From assembly GCA_031771865.1 (NCBI GenBank), contig JASISA010000029.1:302565-366564 (forward strand): a stretch of 64,000 bases of DNA. The letters are read 5' to 3'. The DNA comes from Nothophaeocryptopus gaeumannii. Its lineage: Eukaryota > Ascomycota > Dothideomycetes > Mycosphaerellales > Mycosphaerellaceae. The stretch's first letter is position 1. Every line of letters begins with the position of its first letter. A program made the position numbers and the translations under genes. Shown here one piece after another: positions 45,530 through 57,532 of the stretch. Under the pieces are notes generated by a model. That model was given only the letters and a program-made list of their open reading frames with translations, was not told where the DNA came from and searched no databases.

Positions 45530-47066
45530 TAGCTAGTGGTTGATCCCGCTGTATTGCTCGTCGGATTAACCCTTGTCCTTGCTCCGGTACAATGGTCTTA
45601 GCCCTGTTCACCGCCCCAACTGGCCTCCCAAACCTCTGTAGTGTTCGCTTCTCTACTGCTGTTCCTATTGGCCTCCTGCCTAGGACATATTCGCGGCTTG
45701 TCCGGGTAGCTGTTTAGTCCTCTCCCTCCCTATTCGCTCCTTACTGTAGAGGAGGGGAAGGCAGAGGAGAAGTAGAGCTAGGAGTACTGTAGGTTAGCTT
45801 AGCCATGTAGCTCGCCCCTATCTTCTTCATGCTCTGAATCTTGTCCTTGATTGCTTGTCTCTTTGAGCACATATAGTGCCAAGCTGGGTAGTTCTAACTG
45901 CAATTTCCGCATTTACTGTGCTTTAATCGGTCTGCCTCTGCAAGCTTCTCGTGCGCACATTCTCTTATGTTATGGCTTCCTCCACACCTTGCACACACCG
46001 TACCGTTTGTGCACCTTGTGCCGATATGGCCATATCTTTGGCAGTTGAAGCACTGTGTTATTGTCCATTGGTGGTCCTATTCTTCAGTGTCGTGGAGCAC
46101 TCCGGAGATGATAATGCCCTTCTCTACCGCAGCTCTGGCAGCTTCCACCGTCTTCAGTTCGACTACTAGAGTGCTCTATTTCTTTGTTCCCGTTGCTATA
46201 GCTTTCTGGCCCTTCCACTAGGCATTCTGTACTTGGATTCCGGGTATTAGCCGCTTGTTGTCTTCCTCAATTGACTGGATCCGCTGTGTAGTAGGGTCGT
46301 TTCCCGCAACTGTAACAAAGTGGACTTGGACTGGGAAGGTTTTCTGTGCTATTCTTGCCTCCTTCAAGACCTTGCCTAGGCCTTGGGTGTCTGCCGCCAT
46401 TCGGTTCCTTGCTGCAGGGTCCGTAGTCGTGAGAACTAGTCCATCGGGGACCTTCTTGACTGCGACTACATGTGCCCAGTTCCCTCCTTCTGCAGTAAAA
46501 CGCGAAACAATCCGGGTAGCTTTAGCATCCCTAAGCTCAGCCCTAGTCGCTTCGTTGTCTACGTGAATCTTGAGGGAGCACGCAGCTCTTTGTACTTTGA
46601 TGCTAGACAGCTGGGCTGGCTGTTGGGCTGCGACTGTAGCCCAGGTTGTCTTTGGTCCTGGACTCTGCTCTATCTTCTTCTGAATCTGTGTAATACTCCG
46701 TTGGATAGATTCCAGAGTAGCTTCCTAGTTGGTGCGCTTCGTGGTCCGCGCTGCAGTTGAGTGAATCATATCCAGAATCATCTGGATTGCCCTCTCTGGT
46801 TGGAGGGAGGAGTGTTGACTCTAATGCATCAGTTCAGCTGCCTCATTCTGAATCTCTTTCAGGGCCTCCCAAGGTGAGAGGGGACCCTGCTGGTTCTTGT
46901 TTACTACTGCGTTCTTCTCTCTATACCCCTTCTCTTGGGAGGTTGGGTAGGAAGCTAGATTGATACTCCCTGTATCTCTGCCTGTAGTAGTTTCTTCAGT
47001 AACCTCTTGAAATGGCTCTAGTCCGTTGTCTGTGCCTGAGGCAGCACAGCCTTGTGCACTGGCCAT
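45530..47066 (-). pseudogene. Inner LINE ORF1 (zinc-knuckle nucleic-acid-binding protein), broken
   Basis: Opens with ATG 47066 (MASAQGCAASGTDNG) and is interrupted by several TAG codons. Near 46050-45880 it encodes a row of CCHC-type zinc knuckles: CFNCQRYGHIGTRC, CARCGGSHNIREC, and a third damaged one. This is the typical ORF1p C-terminus of Tad1-like LINEs, which binds element RNA. The exact 3' limit is approximate because ORF1 and ORF2 lie close together. Confidence 0.75.
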
Positions 47067-49285
47067 GCTTGGCAGAGAATTCTCTTCTTCTAATGCTGAG
47101 AATCAGTATTTTCGAGCGCTGACTGCGCACCCGCCAACAGCGGCGTGTAGCCGTGCTTTGGATGCGTGTATTGCCTTGATAGGTTCCGTATGTTCTGAGG
47201 TTTTGGTAATGCGGCCTCCCCAAATTCGTTCGAGGTTATGGATTTGATGGTTGATAGAATTACTACCTAGCCTAGTTTCGGAAAGCTAGGACGATTATAC
47301 TATAGAAGGCGGGTAAAGACTTATCTACTCTAAAGGGATAGAGGCCTATTACCCTTCTATCGTGCATTAGTAAGATACTAGAAGTAATAGTTGCACGGAA
47401 AATAGGATAGGCTATACGGGAATATAAGTTACTTCCTTAAAACTAAATAGCGCAAGCGGGTAGATCGACCGGAGACGTACTATAGTATATCCTTTAAAGC
47501 GTTTAGACTACGTAGAAGAAAGGCAAGGTAGCCTCGGTATTATTACTTAATATAATAGGAGCGTTTAATAAAGTTAATTACGAACGGTTAATCTATAACC
47601 TACGGTATAGGAGGATTCTATACTAGATTATAGCTTTTATAGCGTTATTCCTAAAGGATAGAGAGATAATAATCGCTATCCCTAGATACGAGTTACCGGC
47701 CGCACGAGTAGTATACGGAATCCTATAAGGAAGTACTATCTTACCTATCCTATTCCTCTTCTTTATAGCCTCCCTCCTAGAAGGAATAGAATATACCGAA
47801 GTAGTTGGGTTTATAGATAATATATACCTTATTATAGTGTTAAATTCGATAAGAGATATATACGAGGTACTAGAAAAGGACTATAATAGCTATCTATAAT
47901 AGGCCTTAAGATATAGAGCTAAGTTCGCCTCTAAGAAATATAAAGTTATATACTTTATAAGGGGCATAAGGAGTATATCCGAATCCTAGAGAATACCTAA
48001 TATCCCGTCGCTCTAGAGTAGCCTAGAGGATACAATAAAGGTCCTAGGAGTAATCGTTAATAAGAGACTCAAGTAGCACGTATAGATAGAGAATACCCTT
48101 ATAAAAGTAAAACGGCTAGAAGCTATACTACGACGGATTACTACTACTACGTAGGGCGCTACGGTAGAGATAGCCCGTAAGCTATATATCTTAATAATTA
48201 GGCTAGTAGTAATGCACGGGAGCGAGGTATAGATAGTAGGAAAGGAGACTAGAATCTTAAAAATACTCTAATAAAAGCTACGAGTAATATAGAATAGATT
48301 CCTACGGATAATCCTTAGGGCCTACCGAGCTATACTAACGCGACTATTATATAAAGAACTCTAGATCGAAGATATTACCGAGTATAGGAAGAGAACTACT
48401 ATAGCTATAATAGCTACGTAGAGGTAGAGGCCGGATATATACTAGGCTATATAAGAGCTAAAGGGGCGGATCCTACTAAAGTACGGATAACTTAGGGCAT
48501 ATAGTAGACGCCTAAGAAAACTATACAGCTCGCTACTAGAGTAGATAGACGAGTAGGCTACTATCCTACGGTCCTAGCTCTCTTATATAGATAGAGCAGA
48601 TCCAAAGAAGACTCGGAAAGTAACATAGACTATCCTCTAGGGCTAGTATAAGCGGGACGAGTTATAGAAGTAGGACAATGCTAGGCGCGAAGGAATCCTC
48701 CTACTCGCGTTCAGGACTCCATAGAATACTAATACCCGGGAGCTTTATCGAGGGCTTAGTAAAGCCTAGGCCGCGATAGTATTCTAGATACGGTTAGAGA
48801 TAATTAGCCTTCCTTACTTCCTCTACAAGGTTGGGGTACCCGATACTAGCCCCTACTACGAATATAGAGATAGAGGGATAGCTCGATACTACCTTACCTA
48901 CTATACAAACATGCGAGAGAGTAGAAGGGAACTTATCTTAGCTACTAGATACTAGGACGCGAGAAGATAGCTTACTGAGTTTCCTAGATAAACCGTAGCG
49001 TAGGCAATAAGGCATCTCCCTATAGGACAATTCGAGTAGACCCTTAAACATCTCCTAGAGTAGGCCGGAGATCTCGAACCTAAGTAAGGAGGATAATGTT
49101 AACTCTAGCGTGTTAGCTAGCTACCTACGGGCAAACATATTAGTTCTATAGTACCTAAGATATAGTAGGGTATAAGGCATAATAGAGAAGGGAGGAAGTT
49201 TTACGCTATAGGTACTTTCTATAGAGTTTTCTTTTATAATATATAGATATACTAGAAGGGGTATAGCCTATAGCTAGCTCGAATA

Positions 49286-49403
<118 letters not shown>

Positions 49404-50251
49404 TCTACTACTATCTACTTCCTTAGCGTCGTACTAGTATATAGTAATAGGCTAGTAAGAGTTTTACTTATATATATAAGGAGCTCGCGAAAGTATATAT
49501 TCTTAAGTATAGTAAAGGTAATATAGTAGTATATAATCTAGTAGATTAGTAAGAGCTTAAAATCCTTAAAGTAGTAATTAGATATAAGGTTAAAGAACGT
49601 CTAAGGCGTCTATAGGCTATTAGTACGTATTAATAGCTTACTCTTAGTATCTATCTTATAGATATTCTTAAGATAAATAAGTACTAGCTTATTACTATTT
49701 ACTATAAAGACCTTCTACTTAAGCTTTTAATTCTTATAGAGGTAGTAGTAATAGACCTCCTTCGAGTTAGTATAGCGCTTTAAGGCCTTACCCTTCTTCT
49801 AAATAATACTCTTCTTATTATAGCTCTAGTACCTTAGATCCTTTATAATATACGTATCTCTAGTATATTTAGTACCTCTAATCTTAAAGGTACTAAGCTA
49901 GAGCTCTTCGTAGAAGTCTAGATTAGTCTCTAATAACGTAACCTTATTAGTAGCCTTACGAAGGAAGCTAAAAGCTATAGTAGTAATAAGAGTAGTCTAA
50001 TTAAGTAATAACGCCTTAAATAGCCTATACTACGTTCTCTTAAGATACGCGCTTTTAGTAGGGATCTACTTTAGCGACGGCTCTAAGTAGAGCGCTCTAT
50101 ATACTATATTTAGCTATTAGTTACTAGTAAGAACTAAGCCTTAATACTAGACTAACTACTAATCTATTTACTTATAGACTAAACTGACTATTAACCTACT
50201 AGTAACCGACTATAACTAATAAGGACTAGACTAATACGCTTACTAATTATA

Positions 50252-50728
50252 GTGAATCCGACTATTCTATAAGGTAGGCATCTGTAGAGAACAGGGTAGT
50301 TGCGATCTCCCGTTCGAAGATGCGTTCGTCTACTCTAGGCGGTCGTCTTTATAGCTCTTCCGGAGACTTTGGGTCAATGTAGTACTAGTCTGTTGTCATA
50401 ACGGATCTTGTGGAAGTATCCGTCTGATTCAGTACGACTTGTGTCCTCAACCCCACTGAGTCATCGCTCGCCATACATCCTTTGCTGTCTTCAGGTTGAA
50501 TTTTCCAAGCTTTCCAGTGTCCCAAAGCTCAAGCACTCGAAAGGGCAGGTGGAAAGACCTGCACCTTGCCTTGTTCATACGATCCTCTGATGATACTGTC
50601 ATACTGAGTGTGACGGCGCTGTTACGGCTATACGTAGGCAGGAGGAGGTATTCGGGAATCAAGTCTTCACATTCCAGCGTTCGTGTTTTGAGGCTGCTTT
50701 CGCGCATCCAGCTCGCATCTGGACGCTA
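50252..50728. other. Right flank of the island, no gene called
   Basis: Normal base composition returns immediately after the right inverted repeat. A 86-codon minus frame (50447-50707; contains LWDTGKLGKFNLKTAKDVW) has no recognisable family. It could be part of an unrecognised gene or the 3' flank of the next gene. Confidence 0.4.
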
Positions 50729-51568
50729 TCACAACCGGCTCCTCAACCACTCCTCCTCTGCCGTCACTGCCTGCCTCTCCTTCTCCTTGTGCCACTTCAC
50801 AACTTGCTCTTCCGCCTTCTTCACATCTTCTTCCTTCACTAACTCTTCCACCATTCTCCTCACCTCCGTCATCGGCTTTTCCGTCAGAAAGTACAGCGCG
50901 CGAAGCACGGCCCTATACTCCGGTCGCACCTCGATCGGCATCTGCTCATCTGCTTCCTTGATCCTTCTCATCTCGGCTAGTGCCTCCGCCAACAATTCTC
51001 TAACAATTGCCGTCGAGTCTTCGCCCAGATTGCGAAGTTTCCCTTGTCGTCGCGCGAGGTAGTCAATGTTGATCGTCTTGAGTGGGCGAATGGTTGAGGA
51101 ATGACGCCACTTTCCAGAGACTGTGACGATGCCGTACGGTGCTCGGAGGACGTCGATGTATGCGTACGAATATGGCTTGTTCTGCGGAGTCTCGACTGCG
51201 ACGGACCATTGATACATATTCGAACGATCTGCAGATTGCCAGAACTGGTTGTAAATCTCGCGTCGCAGTTCGGTGCGATGATGATGATCTTCATGGTCCT
51301 TGGTCTTGTGGGTGCGAGTTTCAAGACGCAAGATTCTGCACACTGCGCCGAGACGAGGAGGGGGAGTCTTGTATTTGCCGTTGATTTGCATGTTGGAAGA
51401 GTCGTATATGTGTTCGTAGATCATGTCACGGAGTTCTTGAGGCAGGCCGAGGAAGCGGCTTGGCTTGGCATGGACCGGGTTTGAAGGGCTGGTGGACATC
51501 TCTGTAGATGCTCGTCGAAGGTGTAGTCGTCTGCACGGCTTCTTTGGAGATCGCTGTTGAGGTCTCAT
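50729..51568 (-). CDS. 2EXR / F-box-like fungal protein
   Basis: Single exon, 279 aa from ATG 51568 (MRPQQRSPKKPCRRLHLRR). Residues ~37-60 hold RFLGLPQELRDMIYEHIYD, the typical start of the fungal 2EXR/F-box-like family (L.LP.ELR..IYE.), found in large numbers in Dothideomycetes and of unknown function. Several RLE/YR motifs and a charged helical C-terminus (VRRMVEELVKEEDVKKAEEQ) follow. A later in-frame ATG (MSTSPSN, residue 24) could be the start, since the first 23 residues are basic and low complexity. It is the first intact gene to the right of the transposon island. Confidence 0.75.
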   Translation of the reverse strand: MRPQQRSPKKPCRRLHLRRASTEMSTSPSNPVHAKPSRFLGLPQELRDMIYEHIYDSSNMQINGKYKTPPPRLGAVCRILRLETRTHKTKDHEDHHHRTELRREIYNQFWQSADRSNMYQWSVAVETPQNKPYSYAYIDVLRAPYGIVTVSGKWRHSSTIRPLKTINIDYLARRQGKLRNLGEDSTAIVRELLAEALAEMRRIKEADEQMPIEVRPEYRAVLRALYFLTEKPMTEVRRMVEELVKEEDVKKAEEQVVKWHKEKERQAVTAEEEWLRSRL

Positions 51569-51911
51569 TGCTGGTGATGGCTGATGCTGTTCCTGTTCCG
51601 AGCTGATGTATGAGAAGCTTCGCTCTGTTTCGTCTACCGGCTGCAGTCTCGTGTCTTGTGTTGTAGTTGTTGCAGAAATGCGTCGGTGTGTAGCAGAGAG
51701 TTTTGTATCGTCTAGATGATAGTGTGAGAGTTGAGGTAGAATTGAGGTGAAAAGTTGAGTCCTAAGTACCCAGCCACTTCACTGTCCTCAATAGGCTGAG
51801 GCAAGCTATTGTCCTCAGCGCACGGACCATATGGATGTCCTCAGATCCAGTACAGACGCTGCTATCCTCATCGACCCAATTTGGAGGCAGGGCACAGCTC
51901 GAGGACCGTGC

Positions 51912-51918
51912 TATAAAA
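51912..51918 (+). promoter_or_regulatory. TATA-like box
   Basis: TATAAAA followed by a pyrimidine-rich tract and a CA-rich leader, with the first downstream ATG at 52076. The arrangement fits a fungal core promoter on the plus strand. Confidence 0.35.
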
Positions 51919-52075
51919 CTGGCCCTTTCTCCCTTCTGCTTCCCATTCTCTCCTTCACCACACATACCAACTACCAAGCCAGAAGCACTTTGTGCACCAG
52001 AAACGCATTGCCAGACCAATCACAAGTGCATCTGGACATACCCCACTACAAGCTTCTCCACCAACACAAGACATA

Positions 52076-52490
52076 ATGCTGAAGAACACTCAGCATACCC
52101 CATCTTGGTACGATCAAGAGGCCAGAGTGTCTCCATATCCAGAGGGAAAGCAGTCTCGCTCAAGGCTCCAACAGAGAAAGATGGAGCACGAACACACGAG
52201 ATGCCGCATTGGAGTCGTCAGACATCGAGGATGCAGCAGAAATCAAGATCATGCCAATGACTGGAAGCTTGAGGAGTCGTTTGATCGAGCTTAATTTCCA
52301 TGTTGCCTGCGTTGGCACTTTCTTGATAATTCTAGTGGCCTGGGCGATTCTTGTCCTCCTCTCCCGCAATCATCCGGCATTCGTGTGCAAGACCATACCA
52401 GGCGTAGAAATTTGGTCGAACAAGATCTGCTTTGGCCCGATCCGCACCCCAATAGTGAAGTTGTTGGTGTCGAGAGTGATGTTGATGTGA
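52076..52490 (+). CDS. Possible small single-pass membrane protein
   Basis: The first ATG after the TATA-like box is 52076 (MLKNTQHTPS). A frame ending at TGA 52488-52490 encodes a strong transmembrane helix (VACVGTFLIILVAWAILVLL) followed by a short tail with two or three cysteines, but it has no suitable ATG of its own before ~52251. A 46-nt GT-AG intron at 52108-52153 would join the two frames to a ~122-aa protein; its donor (GTACGA) is weak. The alternative is an unspliced 72-aa frame from 52076. No family recognised. Treat as tentative. Confidence 0.3.
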
Positions 52491-52702
52491 GTCGGGGAGG
52501 ATTGTCGAGATTGTGGTAGTAGGGGAAGTACTTGCCGAGGAATGGGAGTGGGTGGGTCCCGATGGAGTTGGTAGGAGATGCACGGCCGGGATGCTGCGAG
52601 GATGTTCAGGGCAAGCTCCAAGCTCTACACTCGGGGAAGGGAAGGAAGGAAGGACGACGGCGGCGCGTGGTCTGGAATGTTGGCACCACCTTCTCTCACA
52701 GC

Positions 52703-52720
52703 AGTACTACTAGTAGTACT
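52703..52720. promoter_or_regulatory. Perfect 18-bp palindrome
   Basis: AGTACTACTAGTAGTACT is its own reverse complement. It lies ~600 bp upstream of the SLN1-type kinase ATG and could be a dimeric regulator site; no factor is assigned. Confidence 0.35.
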
Positions 52721-53322
52721 CACTTCACTCCTTCCTACACATCGACCACCTCTTGCCGCCCTACGTGTTCGCGCCTTGCACCTGCTGTCCCAAACTCGAT
52801 CGAATGACCTCGAAACAACATCACCGTCATTCATATAGTTCCACCTGAGACTGGGACTGGGACTGATTGACAGCTGTACCTGTGGTACCTCGCTTCTGCG
52901 CGTGTCCTGGACTGTTCTCTTGCAGCTGCATATGCGACTCCCGACTGCCACCGGGCTAGCAGGAGCGCAGACTCTTCATACCTGCGACCTCCGGACAAAC
53001 ACTTGACCTCGCTTTCCACGTGTGGTATTCCACGACGACGCTCCTGATATATCCCTCTCTACATGCGACCTGCGACGACGACTACCTACTACCTGAGCTA
53101 CGAGACAGCAGTACTCACCGTGTCTCTCGCCCACGCCGATTTGTTATGGGAATGTCGAGCTGCCTCCACGGCTATACGACCGCAACTGCGGCCTACACGC
53201 GTGTCAGGCTGGGTGATGGTGTGTTCTCGAGACAATAGCAGGGAAAGAAAGCAAAGACCTCGGCTGGGCTGCAGTGAGAGCAGCGTGCTGAATGCGCCCA
53301 TTCTTCTTGCGCCGCTCCAACA

Positions 53323-56300
53323 ATGCGCATCCCGATTCGAATACAGCTGGGGAGTCTTCTACTGATATCTGCTCTCATTGGACTCGCTGTCATCTCGATT
53401 GCAGTATGGATCACCACACACAGCTTCGTTCTGGATATTCGATCGTCGCGCCTTGCTCTGACAGCCTTCCTCAAGGCTGCCCAACTGTCCAGCAATCTCA
53501 ATGTCATGCAGACTTCTGCCGGACTTGTGTCGACCAGGGTTCTCATGCAGCATGCTCTTTCAGCATACAATACCAACGGCAACAACACGGCGGACAACTG
53601 GAAAGCCCCCATCAATGACATGCAAGCCGCAGTTGGAGGAGAGACTAGTCTGGGCCAACAACTCCTCATGCAAGCCAGGGTATATCCGAACTCGGCGTCT
53701 GGCGTGAACGGACCTTACGCGTTGATGAACGTCACGTCTTCGTCTATCACGGACAAGATACGTTTGCCATACGATTACGCCAATGGCACTCACGTCACGT
53801 TAGGCTCTGACACCAAGCTTGGATTCCCTCCTATGCTCTACCCGAACTTGACCTACTTTCAAGAGGGTGGAATTGCAAGAGCACGGTATCAGGACCGAGT
53901 GATTCGTAATAACGCCACACTTCTGCTTGGGCCATGGAATGTCAACTCGACGTACTCACTGGTTTCGCTTACCGTTGCGATTGTTAACAACACCAATGGC
54001 AGCCAAGTATTGGGCTTCTTGACAGTCGTCATGAGCGCGGAGCTGATATCCGATGTCATGAACTCGGACGAGGGCCTGGACAAAACTGGAGAGACATTGA
54101 TCCTGGGGCCCGCCAGTCAGACCAACATGTTTCCTACCAGCCTGGTAAGAAACGCCGAGAACGAGCCAGAGTACGAAATTCGATACGTCGTGCCTTTGGA
54201 CGAGACATACCACTCACGACATCCAAAGCACGTTGAAGGGACTGCGAACTTGATGTTCAACGCAACCGACTATCCTACAATCTACAAGGCATTGGCGAAC
54301 GTGAACAGCTCCGATAGTGCAGGCGCGAATCTGCGAGCCAGAAACGAGGCCGGCAAGAAAGTCAGTGTTGGCTACGCCCTCACTGATGATAAAATTGTGA
54401 ACTGGACTGTGCTCGTCGAACAATCTCGGCCCGAGGTGTGGCAGCCGATCAACCGACTTCGCAATGTCATTTTGGCATGCCTCTTTGCCACGGCAGTCTT
54501 CATGGCATTGGTGTCCTTCCCTCTGGCTCACTTTGCCGCGCTCCCGATTCTCAGGCTGCGGTCGGCAGCCGCAAGATCAATCGAAGCCCCGGGGTCTCAA
54601 AGCCGGTCCAGTGGGGACGACTCTCTCGGGTACCTTCGAGATGGGACGGCGGAAGAGGATGCGGGGGCGGCGGCGGAGGAGGAGGAGGAGGAGGAAGAAG
54701 TTGCACGCAAGGAAGGCTTCCGAAACCCTCTGAAAAGTGTCAAGAAGTGGAAGGAGAAGCACGATCAAGAGTCTGACGCTAGGCGCGAGGAGCGAAGGAG
54801 ACGTGCATTCAGGATTCCTGGAAAGGTTAAGGAGCGCAAATACTGGATTCGCGACGAGCTATCAGAGTTGACCGAAACATTCAATGAGATGTCGGACGAG
54901 TTGATGATGCAATATTCGAAGTTGGAAGAGCGGGTGCGACAGCGAACGGCGGAACTAGAATCGAGCCAAAAGGCGGCCGAGGCTGCGAACAAGAGCAAGA
55001 CGCTCTTCATTGCAAACATCTCTCATGAGCTGAAGACGCCATTGAATGGTATCCTAGGCATGTGCGCGGTTTGCATGCAGGAAGACGATCCGCTGCGACT
55101 CAAGCGCTCTCTCGGCATCATATACAAGAGCGGTGACTTGTTGTTGAACCTTCTGACAGATCTTCTGACATTCAGTAAGAATCAAGTTGGTAAACATTTG
55201 TCACTCGACGAGAAGGAGTTTCGATTGCGCGATATCAGCTCGCAGACGCTTGCTATTTTTGACAAGCAGGCGGAAGAAGGCGAAATTGAACTCACAGTAG
55301 AGTTCGAGGGCATTCAGAACACACTGATGGACACCACGTCTCCTGAGCGAGATCGATCCGGCAATGAGCAAGGGCCTTCTGGTACCGGCCGCATGAGAGA
55401 CATGATATTATATGGTGATGTACACCGCATATTGCAGGTGGTGATCAATCTCGTCTCGAACTCACTGAAGTTCACGCCGGCTGGTGGCACGGTGGTCTTA
55501 ACAATACGCGCTTCGTCCGAAAGACCTGATTTGGGAACCAGAAAATCATCCACCATTTCGCGCTCGTCTCGGCAGTCTCGACAAACGAAGCTATCTTTCG
55601 CCTCACGTCCCCAACGTAGTTCTGATGCGTTCTCGACGCAAAGGCTGAGCACTGCGAACGCTATCAACGTGAAAGACAAGCCGCATGCCATTGCGCACGT
55701 CTCCGAAAGAGCAGCTTCACCGCCACCAGGGCGTTTCGTCTACTTCGAGTTCGAAGTGGCAGACACGGGACCTGGTATCCCCGAGAATCTACAAGACAAG
55801 ATATTTGAACCTTTTATGCAAGGAGACTTGGGTCTTTCAAAGAAGTTTGGCGGCACTGGTCTCGGGTTAAGCATCTGTTCACAACTCGCTGGTCTGATGC
55901 GTGGGACCATGCGCGTGCGCAGCACTGTTGGCATCGGGAGCACATTTATCCTGAAAATACCGCTGCGCCACGTGCAGACCCGCGCTGATAGTTCGGCAAG
56001 CTCAGCAGTGGACCGATCTGATGGCGTAAGTAGAGATGGCTCGTTCGACGATGGCGATGGAAGCTCGCAACAACTACCTCATGGCCCGGTGGAGTACAAT
56101 TCTGATACGCCTAGCCCTCACAGTCAGCAGCAAACGATACCGATGGCTAGCAACTCTGGCGAAATGAGCAACAAGTCCAATCCTCGTTTGGTGGGTCTCA
56201 GCCAGCCGTACTCCGCGTCCGAGCGCCCGCTTGAGTCGCCTGGATCACAGCAGGCGGCTATGCACAAGATCGCTGCAGACGCTACTAGAGGGGGCAAAAT

Positions 56301-57068
56301 CCGTGTGCTCGTCGCTGAAGATAACAAGGTTAACCAAGAGGTCGTTCTGCGAATGCTCAAGCTGGAGGACATCTACGACGTTACGGTTGCCAGAGACGGC
56401 CAAGAAGCACTGGACCTGGTCAAAGAGTCCATGAGCAGGGCAGAGCCACCGTTCAACCTCATCTTCATGGATGTGCAGGTAAGTCTCTATGTTAGACATG
56501 CGAAGGACGTTCTTCGTCTCACGTACTGTCTTACCGATGTCTCACACTTGGAGAAGTCTATCCTAACATTTCTGAAGATGCCAAATGTCGACGGCCTTCA
56601 GTCAACTCGTCTCATTCGAGAGATCGGCTACAAAGCACCAATCGTAGCCCTGACAGCGTTTTCCGAAGAGAGCAACATCAAGGACTGCATGGACTCTGGC
56701 ATGGATTACTTCCTGCGCGCATCGACTGCTCCAAGCTTCTGTGTTTTGATGCTAATGTTCCTCGCAGGTCCAAACCGATTCGCAGACCGCAGCTGAAGAA
56801 AGTTCTCAAAGAATACTGCGCTCCCATCCCAGAGGAGAACGAAGAGATCACGCCATCAGAGCAACGCCGCCCCAGTAATTCCACCACCGTTGTGATGGTA
56901 AAACAGAACAACAATAATAACAACAATGCTGTGCCTTCAGGAGTTGCTGAGGTGGATTTTGAATATTCAGAAGATCCAGCACGGCACCCGTCGCCCTTCA
57001 CGGTGACCAATACACCACCTTTGATGAATCCTGTCTCTATACCCGATTCTCCGAGGCATGCAGCATGA
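53323..57068 (+). CDS. SLN1: SLN1-type hybrid histidine kinase (group VI osmosensor)
   Basis: Three exons, 53323-56478, 56578-56714, 56768-57068, give 1197 aa. TM1 ~8-31 (LLLISALIGLAVISIAVWI) and TM2 ~385-410 (ILACLFATAVFMALVSFPL) enclose a ~350-residue extracellular sensor with many N-glycosylation sequons. Then a HAMP-like/linker region with a poly-Glu tract, a coiled coil (LEERVRQRTAELESS), HisKA with phospho-His 568 (NISHELKTPLNGILG), HATPase (N box NLVSNSLKFT; DTGPGI at ~814; FEPF; GTGLGL) and a receiver (VLVAEDNKVNQE; phospho-Asp 1050 in LIFMDVQMPNVDG; LSKP). This is the fungal SLN1 layout: it feeds the Ypd1-Ssk1-HOG MAPK relay in osmotic and wall stress. The first intron is 99 nt, in frame and without stops; the second (53 nt) has a GC donor. 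The C-terminus has an Asn-rich run (NNNNNNN). Confidence 0.94.
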
Positions 57069-57532
57069 TTACGATTCAGTTCCAGTACACACGACAGATG
57101 CGATGGACAGGGTTATGGGATGATTATTTTTGACACAATTCAGTGGCGTTCAGCGAAAAGGGGATCTAGGACCTGAAAAGGCGCGACCGAGTCGGCGAAC
57201 TTGATGTTGGCGAAAATTCATGAGCGAGGAGTTCTGGCGTTTCAAATTGAGGTTTTGAAGACCGCGTACCTAATGAATTTCCGCACGCGCTGGGAATGGC
57301 TAGCGGACCGAGTTGATGAATGGACGATACGTATTGTCACAAGACGACAGTGTACATAGGAAGACCAGTACCGCTGATCCCAGATCAATTATTCAACAAT
57401 CAAACCCGGAAAACTTCCAGACTCCAGACCTCAAGCCCAATCCGCAAAACCCGCTATACCACACCGCCCTACACCATATCTTAGAACGAGACCCATGCCA
57501 AACCTCGACAGTCCACTTCACTCCCTGCTTCT
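57069..57532. other. Convergent 3' flanks
   Basis: About 460 bp between the stop of the histidine kinase (plus) and the stop of the coiled-coil gene (minus). No gene or RNA recognised. Confidence 0.5.

Larger units (their letters stand above)
42677..47260 (-). mobile_element. Inner Tad1-like LINE copy, antisense, lightly mutated, RT-deleted
   Basis: A 4584-bp copy of the same LINE family inserted antisense into the RT region of the outer copy. A perfect 14-bp target duplication TACTACCTAGCCTA flanks it at 42663-42676 and 47261-47274. The 3' tail is short: (TAA)~7 on the plus strand at 42676-42695. Its 5' end (~47260) matches the outer element. It keeps many CpA and TpG dinucleotides, but both ORFs contain several TAG codons at positions expected to be TGG or CAG, so it had a lighter RIP exposure. 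Relative to the outer copy it lacks ~626 bp of RT, see findings. Confidence 0.92.
41238..49087 (+). pseudogene. Outer LINE ORF2, RIP-destroyed and split by the inner copy
   Basis: The counterpart of the ORF2 start codon reads ATA at 41238-41240, as expected from TpG to TpA. Endonuclease and N-terminal RT lie at 41238-42662, the remaining RT and C-terminal finger at 47275-49087 (stop TAA matching the inner copy). The RT region keeps the order KARTI, YRPIT, ISKILE, then GFIDN where F-A-D-D is expected: the second catalytic Asp became Asn. Dozens of TAG/TAA stops. Confidence 0.8.
51569..53322. other. 1.75-kb region with a putative small gene and the SLN1 leader
   Basis: Holds a TATA-like site, a possible small membrane-protein gene and a perfect 18-bp palindrome, all listed separately. 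The right end is presumably the long 5' UTR/promoter of the histidine kinase. Other open frames here are short and unsupported. Confidence 0.4.

Noticed and set aside
50447..50707. 86-codon minus frame as the missing 5' part of the truncated gene at 38049-38627
   Set aside because: The frame ends well before the right TIR and does not continue toward it. No splice pair or similarity links the two flanks.
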